Source: Tissierellia bacterium (GTDB lineage: Bacteria > Bacillota > Clostridia > Peptostreptococcales > Acidaminobacteraceae). Taken from it: a stretch of 44,333 nucleotides of DNA. This document shows positions 1-9,424 of the stretch, piece by piece (positions within the stretch are counted from its first letter, which is position 1; each line of letters starts with the position of its first letter). The stretch lies in NCBI GenBank assembly GCA_012520095.1, contig JAAYOV010000026.1, positions 1 through 44,333 of the forward strand, given 5' to 3'. Under the pieces are notes generated by a model. It did no database searches. It saw nothing but the letters and a program-made list of their open reading frames with translations, and was not told the origin of the DNA. Made by a program: the position numbers and the translations under genes.

Positions 1-184
1 TGAACCCCGTTCCTCTGAGCTGTCCGATATCCAGGTAGATCATGCGCGTGATCGTATAGACAAAGTAGAGTACGATGATGACGAAGAGATACTTAAAGAC
101 ATTGGCAAACACCATGTACAGATTGATCTCTCCGATGAGATTGGTGTAAAAAATCTTCTCGATGATTTGCAGGAGTTTATCCAT
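1..184 (-). CDS. membrane-anchored protein, N-terminal fragment (possible FHA-domain protein)
   Basis: The gene starts at an ATG (182-184) behind a strong GGAGGAG ribosome site and runs off the left edge. The 61 visible residues begin MDKLLQIIEKIF and hold one hydrophobic stretch (about residues 31-47, KYLFVIIVLYFVYTITR) followed by MIYLDIGQLRG. This layout, a short N-terminus, one transmembrane helix and a juxtamembrane YLDI-like stretch, resembles the start of FHA-domain proteins that accompany FtsW/RodA and penicillin-binding protein genes in clostridia. That is a family resemblance only: the FHA domain would lie outside the window. It is read in the same direction as the giant gene upstream but is separated by a GC-rich hairpin and has its own promoter-like sequence. 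Any other single-pass membrane protein is possible. Confidence 0.5.
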   Translation of the reverse strand, partial: MDKLLQIIEKIFYTNLIGEINLYMVFANVFKYLFVIIVLYFVYTITRMIYLDIGQLRGTGF

Positions 185-204
185 CGCTCCTCCTTCTGCA
201 AAAG

Positions 205-213
205 ATTATACCA
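205..213 (-). promoter_or_regulatory. extended -10 promoter for the left-edge gene
   Basis: On the minus strand a perfect TATAAT (210 to 205) preceded by TGG forms an extended -10 element, about 20 bases upstream of the ATG at 184. No good -35 is visible, which is tolerated with an extended -10. A near-match to the CcpA cre consensus (TGTAAACGCATGA, from about 241) lies just upstream but misses the conserved C near its end. Confidence 0.5.
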
Positions 214-328
214 TGCAGGAGCAATAACTTCTTTTTCCTATGTAAACGCATGATATTATTTATTATAACTTGAGATGGATACTTCAAAAGCTTCATTGTT
301 AATTCTTCTCTCCTCTGTCCAGTAGGCA

Positions 329-354
329 AACAGGCGGGGCACCCCCCGCCTGTT
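329..354 (-). terminator. GC-rich hairpin after the giant gene
   Basis: An uninterrupted 11-bp stem (AACAGGCGGGG / CCCCGCCTGTT) with a CACC loop lies 43 bases past the stop of the 2825-codon gene. The following T run on the minus strand is short (TTTG), so termination may be imperfect or helped by Rho. It separates the giant gene from the left-edge gene. Confidence 0.65.
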
Positions 355-396
355 GAATAAGTACTTGCATCTCAAAGTAACTGAGTGCTGAGAGCA

Positions 397-3300
397 TCAC
401 AACGTCATATCAAAACTCGCGCTGACCGATCCGCTGACATCATAGAGAAAGAGATTGAGACTATAGGAGACCTTTGCCGAGCATGTAAGCTGCCATGCGT
501 CTTTGGGAGGCGGAATGGTTTCAATCGTCCCCCGTGCATCCAGATACAAATGAATGATGTCGAAGCGTTCTCCGAAGACCTTGATTCCTCCTTCTACACC
601 TCCTTTTAGGTACAAAGTGAGGATAAATTTCGGCCCGAGAAACTTTCCGTCCTCATTTTGATAATTTGCATAGTATCCCCCGTCCGCACCGGCATAGAGA
701 TACCCTTTCAGATAGACGATCTCCACACTCACGCTGCGCTCAAAGCCGAACTCGAGTTTACATCTGATGATGTTCGCTCCGTCGTCATCCAGGCGAAAAC
801 CTAGGCCCATCCCTACTCGGAAGATGTCGATATTTCCTGCGAGCGTCTCCGGATATCCTACATAGACACCGAAGAGTTTGGGGCTGAACTCAAAGCCCAA
901 TGACCCGCTGAGTTTAGCATAGATCATGTCGATTTCATTGAGCGTCATATTAAAGGAAAAGTAACGCTCAGGATGACTGTAGAGAATCTGAACGTCGCCC
1001 ACATGCTTGAAGCCACCACTGTCGGGTTTAAGGATTATTGCAATATCCAGCGGCAGATACAGGCCTCCCGACGCCTCCACCAGCGGTCCGTCCTCGAAGC
1101 CGAAGTAGAGGTTGCGCACCTGCGCAATCCCCCCGATATTGAGCTCTCCTTTAATGGCGGCGCCAAACCTGCCGTCTTTGCTTTGATCGACCTGAAGTTT
1201 TGCGATGAACTCTCTCATCTGCGCCTTCCCGTCCGGGAAGACCAGATGCTTCTGCGCATTGCGCTCGACGATCATATTGCTGACAACGAGTCCGGAAAAC
1301 TTATCCATGTTGCCTATTCCCACATCGAGTTTTCCGCCTCCGTCTTTTTTCAGCATACCGATGGAGAAATAGCAGCGCGCATTGTCGACATCGTAGCCGA
1401 AACGGGTGATCGTATCGATCGGCAACTCCCCGAGACTCCCGAGAAATCCGAGTTCCAAGTTCTCCGTTTCAAACTCGATGAGACCCTTTTCTATCTCCCC
1501 GATCTTTTTTTCAGCCTCTTTGCTCTTCTGAGCATCGGATGCCCACATCACGGATTGATGCATTGCCGCAGCGGGAGCAAGAGGTTGCGTCTGCCAGCTT
1601 TGCGGTGGGGCATCTTCCAACCGCTTGGGAACCAGGATACCTTTTACATCGATGCATTCATCAAAACTCGTTTCGAGCACTGAATACGACTTGTCATAGA
1701 TCACGACCGGCAATTCAAGCTCCGGTCCTCTGAGCGTATCGAGTGCGATGCAGTCCGTCGTTCCAGAGCCCATCGCAAAGTCCTCCGAGAGGAGCACCGA
1801 GCCCCAGAGCGAGAAACGCGTGGGCGCATTGTCTTGCGCTCTCTTTGAGAGATACTCGAAATTGATCTCCCGAATATCCAGAGAGAAACCCTGCATATGG
1901 ACGGGAGCCGTCTTGTCGAGGGTCGCCCAGGCATGCAATTTGTCAGCGTTATTGTCTGCAAAGGTGTCTGTCTTATTCGCAGGTACCACCATCGTCGTAA
2001 ATTTCATCGGCTCTTTCAGCTGAATTTCCGGAGTATTCAAGTCGATGGAGCCGCCGAAGCGCATTCCCTCCGATTCCAGGAAGCCTCCGTCGACGGTGAG
2101 CGTCGTGCCCAGTCCTACGAAGTTTTCTATTATCGTGGGCGCAACCGAACAGAGAAACTCTCCGCCCTTTGCGTTTGCATTGTCTTCTTTATTTGTGTAG
2201 AGCTTCACTTCCACCCAATTATTATTGAACAGCTCCAGTGCTACTTTGGCATTGATCTCCAAGTTAATCTTATTGGCATACATGTCGAGAAGACAGTCAA
2301 ACACCCTCACCTGCTTAAAGCCGCCGAGCCTGTCACCGAATTCAGCGGGAACTCCTTCTTTATTATCACTATATAGGAAAGTTTGATAGTTGAAGCCGTT
2401 GAGATCGTAAATCATCTCTCCCTCGGCCAACGCAAAATCTATAGGGTCACCTTTCGTTGTTTGAATAAAGGCGGTCGGAAGCGTCAGATAGCCGCCCTTG
2501 AAGACCATCCCTACCCAGAAAGGCTTCTCCGTCTCCCGAGGTGTCTGAGACCCTGCTGTTGCCGGAATAAATGCATTTCGATCGAGATCGATGCTGATCT
2601 GTGTGGGAGTCACATTGATTCCCTGATCTCGCTGATCCTCCATCTTGAGGCTTCGCTCAGCTACACGCACCGGCGTGAGACTTGCGGCCTCAACAAGGAA
2701 ACCCTCTCCCATCCAGTCGTTTACACTGAACTCCGCATAGGCGCAGTTCTTTTGCATCTCAGCATCTGCCGGGACAATCAACAGTCCGTTCTTTTGCACT
2801 GTCTGTCCGAATTTGATGAAGAACTCCGTCGTCGTCAGATCACCGTGCTTTTCCTTGTCATATTCGGGATGCATCATATAGTCCATCGTATTAAATGCAC
2901 TGTGACTGCCTGCATAATTTCCCGGAACACCGGGTCCCATATACTCAGCCTGCTCAAAGGGAAGAATTACCCTGCCCCGAATATACCCTTCATCAGTCGG
3001 AACGCCATTTTTATAGACAATGCCGGCTTTTACTTTCAGCCCCACTCCGCCCGGGACAAGAAGCTGCAGGAATTGTCCACCGGAGTCCGGTGCTTCTTCT
3101 ATTGTCTCTAACATTCCGCTGATCCGGCCGTGTGCGTCACATGAGAGGCCTCTGGCGATCATTCGTATGCCTTCATTGTTAAGTGTTTCCAGAGGAGCTT
3201 TCAGTGTCGCCTCTGTAACAAAGGAAAGAACCTCCTCTGAGTCTTTATTTGTATCCAAGGAGATCGTAACAGACGAGACTCTGTCCAGAGTCAGCCGGTC

Positions 3301-6300
3301 GAGGCGGATCTCAGGAAGAACGCTCTTCTCTCCGTGTTTTAATCCGACATAGATGTCCGTGTCCCCGCGCAATAGTGCATCGGTAAAAGCGAAGCCGGAA
3401 AGATTGCCAATCAGATTCTTGCTTGGATCCGAATTTTGAACGAACCCGCTGGCCATTGCCGCCCCGTTAAAAGGAACACTCAGGGAACTGATGGTAACCC
3501 CGATCTCTTCAAGCTTATATGGCTTGTCCACGTAGAGAATCCCGTCGGTAAAAACGGTCTTTCCGTTCTCCTCTACAAAATCCGCTCTTGCGATGCACAC
3601 CGGGAGAATCTGCCCGAAACCGGGCTCTCCGAAGACCAGCTCTGCACTTCCCTCGTACCAAGTTTTCACATTGGGCGTAAACAGAGAAGGATTTTCAAGG
3701 ACGATATTCCTGAGAGTAAATCCCGCGAAGTCGCCAAGGTCACTTGTATACTTGTCACTCAGCAAAATATCCTGTCCTACGGGAGGCAGAATGATGATAT
3801 CTCTCGGGAACATCCCCAGTCTCAATATTTCCGGAGAAAAGCTCTCTGAAAGGGCAAGACTCCGATACGTTGAGGGCTCAGGCTCAATCCTGAACGACAC
3901 GAGGCTTCCCGTATCTTCTTGCCCGCGGTTTAAACTGTAGCCGACCTGAATGATAAACGACACCGTATCCGATCCGTAACTATTGCTCGCCTCTAAAATG
4001 CCCTCGTAAGTGCCATTGGCGAGATCCTCTGAAACGATCAGTTTCCTGCCGTAAATATCTATTTCAACCATGTTGGTGACAGGAAGGCCATAGACATCTG
4101 TCAGCGTCAAGGTAAAGGTTATCGGCTCCATCCCGATCACTGAAAAAGGTATTTCTCCTCCCTGACCGTAAATAAAACTAAAATGATCCTCCTCAAGCGT
4201 CAACCACGGGGAACCGCTATCAAACATCCCCGGCAAGCTCTCCAGAACCTCGAGATAGAATGCAACTTCTGCCTCACCGGCATCATTGATGGCTGTCAGT
4301 GTCACTTCATATGTGCCAGGGATTAAGGTTCCGGGAATCAGGACTTCATTTCTGCCTTCCGGGACGATGATTCCGCCTTCGTCCTGTCCTGAACTATGCC
4401 AGGCGGAGATCTCAAAGCGAATCGGCTCTGAGCCGCTGACAATAAACGGAATCCTCAGTTCGCTCCCTTCATCCACAGAATATGACCGTGAATCCATCGA
4501 AAGAAAAGGAGGTTGAGCAGTTGCTTCTCTGGGAATCTCCGTCCTGGGGAGCTCAATCGTCACATTTTCACGCGCCAGAATCGGCTCGGAAAAATCGCTC
4601 AAATAACCTCCGGTATCGAGCACCCGCACTTTGTACCAGTTTGTGGCGGCCCTGTCTGCCTCGTAGTCGATCCACCCTGTAGAAAATACCAGAGGGCTTG
4701 CCTGAACATAGGTTCCTTCTTTCTCTGTAGAGGAGTAGACGATGTAACCGACCGTGTCCTCCAGGCACTGCTTCTGAGTCAGTCCCTCCATGCGGGGTTT
4801 ATTCCATGTGAGATTGATCGAGGGAAAGTCTCCATGACTGATGGTATATTCCAGACCGTCGATCGGATCAAATCCTCGGTTTCTGCGTGGAGTCGCTTCC
4901 ACGGGTTCCGGCCTGGTTGAACCCAGTTCGTCATCATTCCAAGCCTGTACCGTATAGAGATAGTGGGTTCCATATTTTGCGTCATAATCGATGATCGATA
5001 GAGGTTTTTTCAGCCCCGTATCCGGATCGACCTGCTCTTGTGAATCCTCATCGACGGGAAGTTCGCCTATCTTCTTCCACTTTACAAGTCCCATCATTTG
5101 AATACTCAGATCACGGTACTCCGAAACTGCAAGAGGACCTAACTCATGAATGATCCTCGAGTAAGTATCCTGTCGCCTGGAGACATCCACCTGAGACAGC
5201 TTTTCCGAAAGAAACGTCGGCTGCGAAAGATTTACCGTTTTAAAACCGAGAAGAGCATTGACCGTCAGGTTCGACCCCGATTGAGCGGATTCTGTACCTT
5301 TTTTCAATATCGCTGTGAGGAATTTGTCGTTCTCTGTCGGTGTTGCGAAAATCTGCTCCATGATCGATGGGTCAATATTTATCAGTTTTTCTGCCGTAAT
5401 CTTGGGGATTTCTGCACGATAGACCTCATAGCGGCAACAGTACTCTACGGAAGAGAAATTTACCTCGATCCCGTCTTTTCTCGAAAGAGGAAGCAGGAGG
5501 TTGGGTGTCTGCGGCGGCTTCGTCGAAGGCACACGAAATTTTTCTACCGCACCCACACTCGACTCGACTCCCCAAGGCGAGACGGCCGTAATCTTATAGT
5601 AGTAATAGTGAGCGTGGCTCTGTTCAACAGGATCTGTATACTGCGTGCCGAAGACCAGATCACCCACCATTGTCCACTCCAGTTTCGACTCATCTACAAG
5701 CTCTTTGAAATTCTTCACTTCACTGCGATAGATGCGATAATACTTGACTTGAAGATCCTGCGGCTCTTCCCATTCGAGAAGCACAAAGCCTCCCTCAGGA
5801 TTTTGATTGATGGGAAGTTCCCCGATAACACATTCAAGGAATTTAAGTTTCAATTCTCCTGTTTCCTTCTCTGTGCTACCTTCTTCTGACGAAATGCTCT
5901 CAGCCTCCGGTTCCAAGCAGATGAGAAAAATATGAACTCCATCTCCTTCGGACTTGAGCCCTTTCACGAGGTATTGATTTTGTTCCAGGGCGTTCTCTGT
6001 AAGCTTCGTCCACTGACCCATCGCCATCAGCTCTTCGCGGTCAATAGTACGAACATTTTCAATGGACGGCAGCTCGCCTCTCAGCTGGTAAACGGCATAT
6101 CCTCCCAGATTATCGCCACTGTAGGCAGGCCACTTCAGGCGCGCTGATCCGTCCGGAAGAACATCTCTTGCCCGGACTCCTAGAAAGACGTGGATGTACT
6201 TCTGCTCCGGGAGATTGTCGAAGAATCGTGAAAGAATCAAAGGCGCTCCTTTTTCGCCGATGAAACTCCCGATTTGAGTTCCGGAAATGTCCGCCATTTC

Positions 6301-8874
6301 CACAAGAGAGGTGTTTTCCGCACTCAATCTGTCCGGTTTTTCACTGTTTTCTTCCACATTTGTGAAAGAAATATTGCCATCGGAGACGAGCCCGGGTGCC
6401 AAACAGGAGAGATCCGGCAGTTTTCTTGCCATCATGGAGATCGTGATCTTGTCGGGAACACTCGGTTCCTGCTGAGTCGGAACACCGATGGCACAGGACT
6501 TGGACCAGGCGCTCTCATTGTCCCATGAGTCCCAGGCAGAAACCCAATATTTATAAGTCACTCCCTTCTTTATGTTCGCATCAAAATAGACCATGTCCGG
6601 AGCCATGGGCTCGTCATTTTTCAAAAAGAGTTGCCTGGCTGTAAAGAGTCTTCCAAAATCATATTGAGCGGTGGCAATGCCCGGAACTCCTGCACTCCTC
6701 GGCATCTGCATACCACCTTCCTTGAGTTCGGGAGGAACCGTATCAGGCAAGGTTCCTTCTTTACCCCCCTCCCCTTTTTTCGGATTGTCAAAGCGGAAGT
6801 TTGCCAAGGGCACCGGTTCACTGAAGGGTCCCACACCAACCGCCTCAGCTCGGTAGAGGGTAAATCGAACCGTGTCAGGCGATTCATTGAAAATCGGGAT
6901 GACGATACCTTCTTTTCGCTTGTTCTTTGCTATGGATTCTTGAATCGCTTTGCCGAGAACATCATCGGAAACAACAGGTGCTTCGCTGCCGGAAAGAACT
7001 AAAGAGGAGGTCGTGGGCGCATCGGGAGGCGTCACTTTCTCCACTCGAATATCTATGGGATCACAGCACTCGCTTCGTCTTCCGAAAATATCTATAGAGT
7101 ATAAGCGGTACTGCGCCTTTGTCCCGTTTTCCAGTTTTTCCTGATACATCACAGGCATCTCGAAGAACACTCCCGTCTCATCGAGAACTTCGGTGATGAC
7201 AACCGGCTTTTCATGGATGGGAACATAATCAGACTCTCCCTCAAGTTTTCGCTCGATAAAGTAGCCGCTGATGATCCTTCCTTCTGCTTCACTGGCGGGC
7301 TTTCTCCAGCGAAGGCATACTTTTCCATCCAATCCGTATCCGAGAAATCCTTCCGGTTTTGTCAGAGGAAGCTCTTCTCCCCAGCACAGTTTCACACTTG
7401 CACTCTGTCCTCCGGGGGATTCAATTGTATAGATGATCTGCTCACCGTTTGAAAGATTCTTTCCGGAAAAATCGTCCTTGAACAAAAATCCGGCTTCCTC
7501 AGCGAATTCGTCGTCAACAAATGCCAAAGTAGAAATTTGCTGACGGGCTCCAAGAGTCGTCGCAGCAGCCTCATAGAGTCTGTTTTCCCCTTCTGCACCC
7601 GGCAGGGCAAGAGTCTGAATCCCACTCGGGAGCTCCGCTTGGTATACAGAAAATTGTTCCAAGACATGCGATCGGATCACTCCCGCTTCATAGCGTCCGT
7701 TCTCAGGCAGATTCATGATCTGAACAGGAGAATTCAGCACACGATCGGACTCGGGTATTTTCTGATCTATTCCGTCGGGAATCGTAATCTGCGCCTGCTT
7801 CATGAGAAGGAAGTCCGTCTCTCCTCCCAAATGAACGACCTCTTGAAGCATGGGACGCGTCTGATACATCTTGTCATGGAAGGTCGCTTCATCCATTCCC
7901 AGTATCGCCCGATCTTCTGGCGTATACTCAGCTGCCTGGTAGACCTGGCGGATTTCCTGCGCCTGCGGATGCTGGAAATCTTGTGTCAGAAGCGTCTGCG
8001 TCGCAGCCTGCTTCTCTGCAATCAGCTCTCTCTCACTTCCAATCTGCCTATATATGCGATAACCCGCCTCAGGAAGCCAGTCCGCTTCAGGAATCATATG
8101 AATCAGAGATTCTCCCGGGTTTTGCCAGATGCCCTTCATATTGATGGAGGAGGGCATGCGCTCCCATTCTCCGTATTCTGCAACCTTCAGAAGAACATCC
8201 ACCTTCTCGTCCAATCGACTGAATAATTCCTGCTGTAGAGCATACGATTTGCGCGCATGGATGGCATCTCCCGGACGACTGAAATCAATAGATTGCGCCG
8301 CATTATCGAGCCTTTTTGCTCCCTCAGTTTTAGGAAGCGGATCCCTCTTTTCTATCGGCGCAGGCTCCGGCATATAGGGTTTCAAATCATCTTCAGGTCC
8401 GGGAGGCTTTTCTTTGACAGGCTCTTCAATGGGCGAAGAGTGAAGTGTCACCAGATCCCCCATGGGAAGTTCATCCTCTTTTGCCCGCTCTTCCAGTTGC
8501 CTTTCAATCTCTCTGAGATTGTTGAGAGCGTAGCGCGAGTCCACAATATCTACAAGATTCTCTGCTGCAAGGAGTTCCTCAGCAATATTCGGGCTTCGCA
8601 AAAAATCCTCAATATCGGGACTCTGACAATACAACAATTCGTTGAGTGTCTGCGGTCTTTCCTCTTCCTTTGGACCGAGAATGTATTCGCGATCGGGAAG
8701 ATAATCAAATCCGCTTTGATCCAGGTTCAGCCCTCCGAAATCCAGGGCTCCGAATATAAAAAGAACTCCTACAACGACAACGAGAGTGATTCCGGACGCA
8801 ATCAGTGAGCTCCGGAGCGGATTCTTCTGAAATTGGGTGACCAACCAATTCTTAATTAAGAGCAACGTATTCAT
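397..8874 (-). CDS. giant membrane-anchored surface protein with FN3-like and Ig-like domains
   Basis: 2825 residues, start ATG at 8874 chosen for its GGAGG site 7 bases upstream; the in-frame codon 15 bases earlier overlaps that site. Residues 1-23 are basic, and 24-44 (LIASGITLVVVVGVLFIFGAL) form one transmembrane helix or uncleaved signal anchor, so the rest should lie outside the cell. An acidic/proline-rich linker spans about 60-200. Fibronectin-III-like strands (LRW, LKW, LEW, LTW with YxVY or YRIYR pairs) recur near 510, 910, 1030, 1135 and 1355. Two Ig/cadherin-like domains follow near 1450-1640 (SYSVDEGSEL; TYEVTLTAINDAG). Residues about 1640-2825 are glycine-rich alternating beta strands I cannot assign. 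No LPXTG or C-terminal anchor is visible; the protein ends SVSASFDMTL. The frame is intact. I infer a cell-surface or envelope-spanning scaffold or adhesin; function unknown. Confidence 0.85.
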   Translation of the reverse strand: MNTLLLIKNWLVTQFQKNPLRSSLIASGITLVVVVGVLFIFGALDFGGLNLDQSGFDYLPDREYILGPKEEERPQTLNELLYCQSPDIEDFLRSPNIAEELLAAENLVDIVDSRYALNNLREIERQLEERAKEDELPMGDLVTLHSSPIEEPVKEKPPGPEDDLKPYMPEPAPIEKRDPLPKTEGAKRLDNAAQSIDFSRPGDAIHARKSYALQQELFSRLDEKVDVLLKVAEYGEWERMPSSINMKGIWQNPGESLIHMIPEADWLPEAGYRIYRQIGSERELIAEKQAATQTLLTQDFQHPQAQEIRQVYQAAEYTPEDRAILGMDEATFHDKMYQTRPMLQEVVHLGGETDFLLMKQAQITIPDGIDQKIPESDRVLNSPVQIMNLPENGRYEAGVIRSHVLEQFSVYQAELPSGIQTLALPGAEGENRLYEAAATTLGARQQISTLAFVDDEFAEEAGFLFKDDFSGKNLSNGEQIIYTIESPGGQSASVKLCWGEELPLTKPEGFLGYGLDGKVCLRWRKPASEAEGRIISGYFIERKLEGESDYVPIHEKPVVITEVLDETGVFFEMPVMYQEKLENGTKAQYRLYSIDIFGRRSECCDPIDIRVEKVTPPDAPTTSSLVLSGSEAPVVSDDVLGKAIQESIAKNKRKEGIVIPIFNESPDTVRFTLYRAEAVGVGPFSEPVPLANFRFDNPKKGEGGKEGTLPDTVPPELKEGGMQMPRSAGVPGIATAQYDFGRLFTARQLFLKNDEPMAPDMVYFDANIKKGVTYKYWVSAWDSWDNESAWSKSCAIGVPTQQEPSVPDKITISMMARKLPDLSCLAPGLVSDGNISFTNVEENSEKPDRLSAENTSLVEMADISGTQIGSFIGEKGAPLILSRFFDNLPEQKYIHVFLGVRARDVLPDGSARLKWPAYSGDNLGGYAVYQLRGELPSIENVRTIDREELMAMGQWTKLTENALEQNQYLVKGLKSEGDGVHIFLICLEPEAESISSEEGSTEKETGELKLKFLECVIGELPINQNPEGGFVLLEWEEPQDLQVKYYRIYRSEVKNFKELVDESKLEWTMVGDLVFGTQYTDPVEQSHAHYYYYKITAVSPWGVESSVGAVEKFRVPSTKPPQTPNLLLPLSRKDGIEVNFSSVEYCCRYEVYRAEIPKITAEKLINIDPSIMEQIFATPTENDKFLTAILKKGTESAQSGSNLTVNALLGFKTVNLSQPTFLSEKLSQVDVSRRQDTYSRIIHELGPLAVSEYRDLSIQMMGLVKWKKIGELPVDEDSQEQVDPDTGLKKPLSIIDYDAKYGTHYLYTVQAWNDDELGSTRPEPVEATPRRNRGFDPIDGLEYTISHGDFPSINLTWNKPRMEGLTQKQCLEDTVGYIVYSSTEKEGTYVQASPLVFSTGWIDYEADRAATNWYKVRVLDTGGYLSDFSEPILARENVTIELPRTEIPREATAQPPFLSMDSRSYSVDEGSELRIPFIVSGSEPIRFEISAWHSSGQDEGGIIVPEGRNEVLIPGTLIPGTYEVTLTAINDAGEAEVAFYLEVLESLPGMFDSGSPWLTLEEDHFSFIYGQGGEIPFSVIGMEPITFTLTLTDVYGLPVTNMVEIDIYGRKLIVSEDLANGTYEGILEASNSYGSDTVSFIIQVGYSLNRGQEDTGSLVSFRIEPEPSTYRSLALSESFSPEILRLGMFPRDIIILPPVGQDILLSDKYTSDLGDFAGFTLRNIVLENPSLFTPNVKTWYEGSAELVFGEPGFGQILPVCIARADFVEENGKTVFTDGILYVDKPYKLEEIGVTISSLSVPFNGAAMASGFVQNSDPSKNLIGNLSGFAFTDALLRGDTDIYVGLKHGEKSVLPEIRLDRLTLDRVSSVTISLDTNKDSEEVLSFVTEATLKAPLETLNNEGIRMIARGLSCDAHGRISGMLETIEEAPDSGGQFLQLLVPGGVGLKVKAGIVYKNGVPTDEGYIRGRVILPFEQAEYMGPGVPGNYAGSHSAFNTMDYMMHPEYDKEKHGDLTTTEFFIKFGQTVQKNGLLIVPADAEMQKNCAYAEFSVNDWMGEGFLVEAASLTPVRVAERSLKMEDQRDQGINVTPTQISIDLDRNAFIPATAGSQTPRETEKPFWVGMVFKGGYLTLPTAFIQTTKGDPIDFALAEGEMIYDLNGFNYQTFLYSDNKEGVPAEFGDRLGGFKQVRVFDCLLDMYANKINLEINAKVALELFNNNWVEVKLYTNKEDNANAKGGEFLCSVAPTIIENFVGLGTTLTVDGGFLESEGMRFGGSIDLNTPEIQLKEPMKFTTMVVPANKTDTFADNNADKLHAWATLDKTAPVHMQGFSLDIREINFEYLSKRAQDNAPTRFSLWGSVLLSEDFAMGSGTTDCIALDTLRGPELELPVVIYDKSYSVLETSFDECIDVKGILVPKRLEDAPPQSWQTQPLAPAAAMHQSVMWASDAQKSKEAEKKIGEIEKGLIEFETENLELGFLGSLGELPIDTITRFGYDVDNARCYFSIGMLKKDGGGKLDVGIGNMDKFSGLVVSNMIVERNAQKHLVFPDGKAQMREFIAKLQVDQSKDGRFGAAIKGELNIGGIAQVRNLYFGFEDGPLVEASGGLYLPLDIAIILKPDSGGFKHVGDVQILYSHPERYFSFNMTLNEIDMIYAKLSGSLGFEFSPKLFGVYVGYPETLAGNIDIFRVGMGLGFRLDDDGANIIRCKLEFGFERSVSVEIVYLKGYLYAGADGGYYANYQNEDGKFLGPKFILTLYLKGGVEGGIKVFGERFDIIHLYLDARGTIETIPPPKDAWQLTCSAKVSYSLNLFLYDVSGSVSASFDMTL

Positions 8875-9305
8875 TTTCCGCCTCCACACTGTGAATAAGC
8901 CGTGTATGATAACTCTCTTCGATAGATAGGCGACAGCACATAAACCGGATACGCTGTTGCGGGGTGGACGGAAGGAGATGCTCCTCCACGCTATTTCTTT
9001 CTCAGTCTAGATTTATAGACTTTATATTTATGCAAGGTGCTTCGACGTGTAGATAGATATGTGCAGACAAACATTACAAGAAGAAAAGACTGACGCCGTT
9101 TTATTGCAATCGATCTTACGACTGCATAGCTCCACTTTCAAAACAAAAGCGTTTTTTGGCAGACAATACTCCGTGTTGCTATTTCTCCATTTATCATAAA
9201 AAAATAGAAGGTCATAGAACATACCCGAAAGGGTACAGATTTTTAATAAATTTGCCTCACTTTTTCACTATTTCGACGACCGAACCGGACTCGATGAAAA
9301 CACAA
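8875..9305. other. gene-free leader region of the giant gene
   Basis: About 430 bases hold no convincing gene. Three consecutive inverted repeats lie toward the giant gene: 9004-9021 (AGTCTA/TAGACT), 8964-8989 (GTGGA..GGAG atg CTCC..TCCAC) and 8930-8960 (GCGACAGC/GCTGTTGC). Farther out, TACCC-GAAA-GGGTA at about 9223-9236 is a GNRA-capped hairpin, followed on the plus strand by TTTTT. I found no good -35/-10 pair for the giant gene and no match to a riboswitch class I know. Confidence 0.5.
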
Positions 9306-9341
9306 AACAGGCTCGAAGAAGATCTTTCTTGCAAGCCTGTT
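9306..9341 (-). terminator. terminator after thrB
   Basis: AACAGGCT / AGCCTGTT arms enclose a second pairing (AAGAA..TTTCTT), giving a long hairpin about 85 bases beyond the thrB stop. On the minus strand it is followed by TTGTGTTTTC, a weak T tract. This is the most likely end of the threonine operon transcript. Confidence 0.5.
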
Positions 9342-9424
9342 GAAGCAAGCGGAGCACAGCAGAATGTAGGGAGAGCCATGCATCCGATAGATCCGGCGCA
9401 CTCCCTATATGTATGTATATTTGA

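Noticed and set aside
241-255. cre site upstream of the left-edge gene
   Set aside because: TGTAAACGCATGA matches most of the consensus but lacks the conserved C, and it lies upstream of the promoter; recorded only as a near-match.
973-3352. Long plus-strand readings opposite the giant gene
   Set aside because: They have no ribosome sites or family motifs and are antisense shadows of a minus-strand gene with an unbroken, domain-like frame.
9028-9222. 64-residue minus-strand reading ahead of the giant gene
   Set aside because: No ribosome site, no recognisable motif, and it overlaps the leader inverted repeat at its edge.
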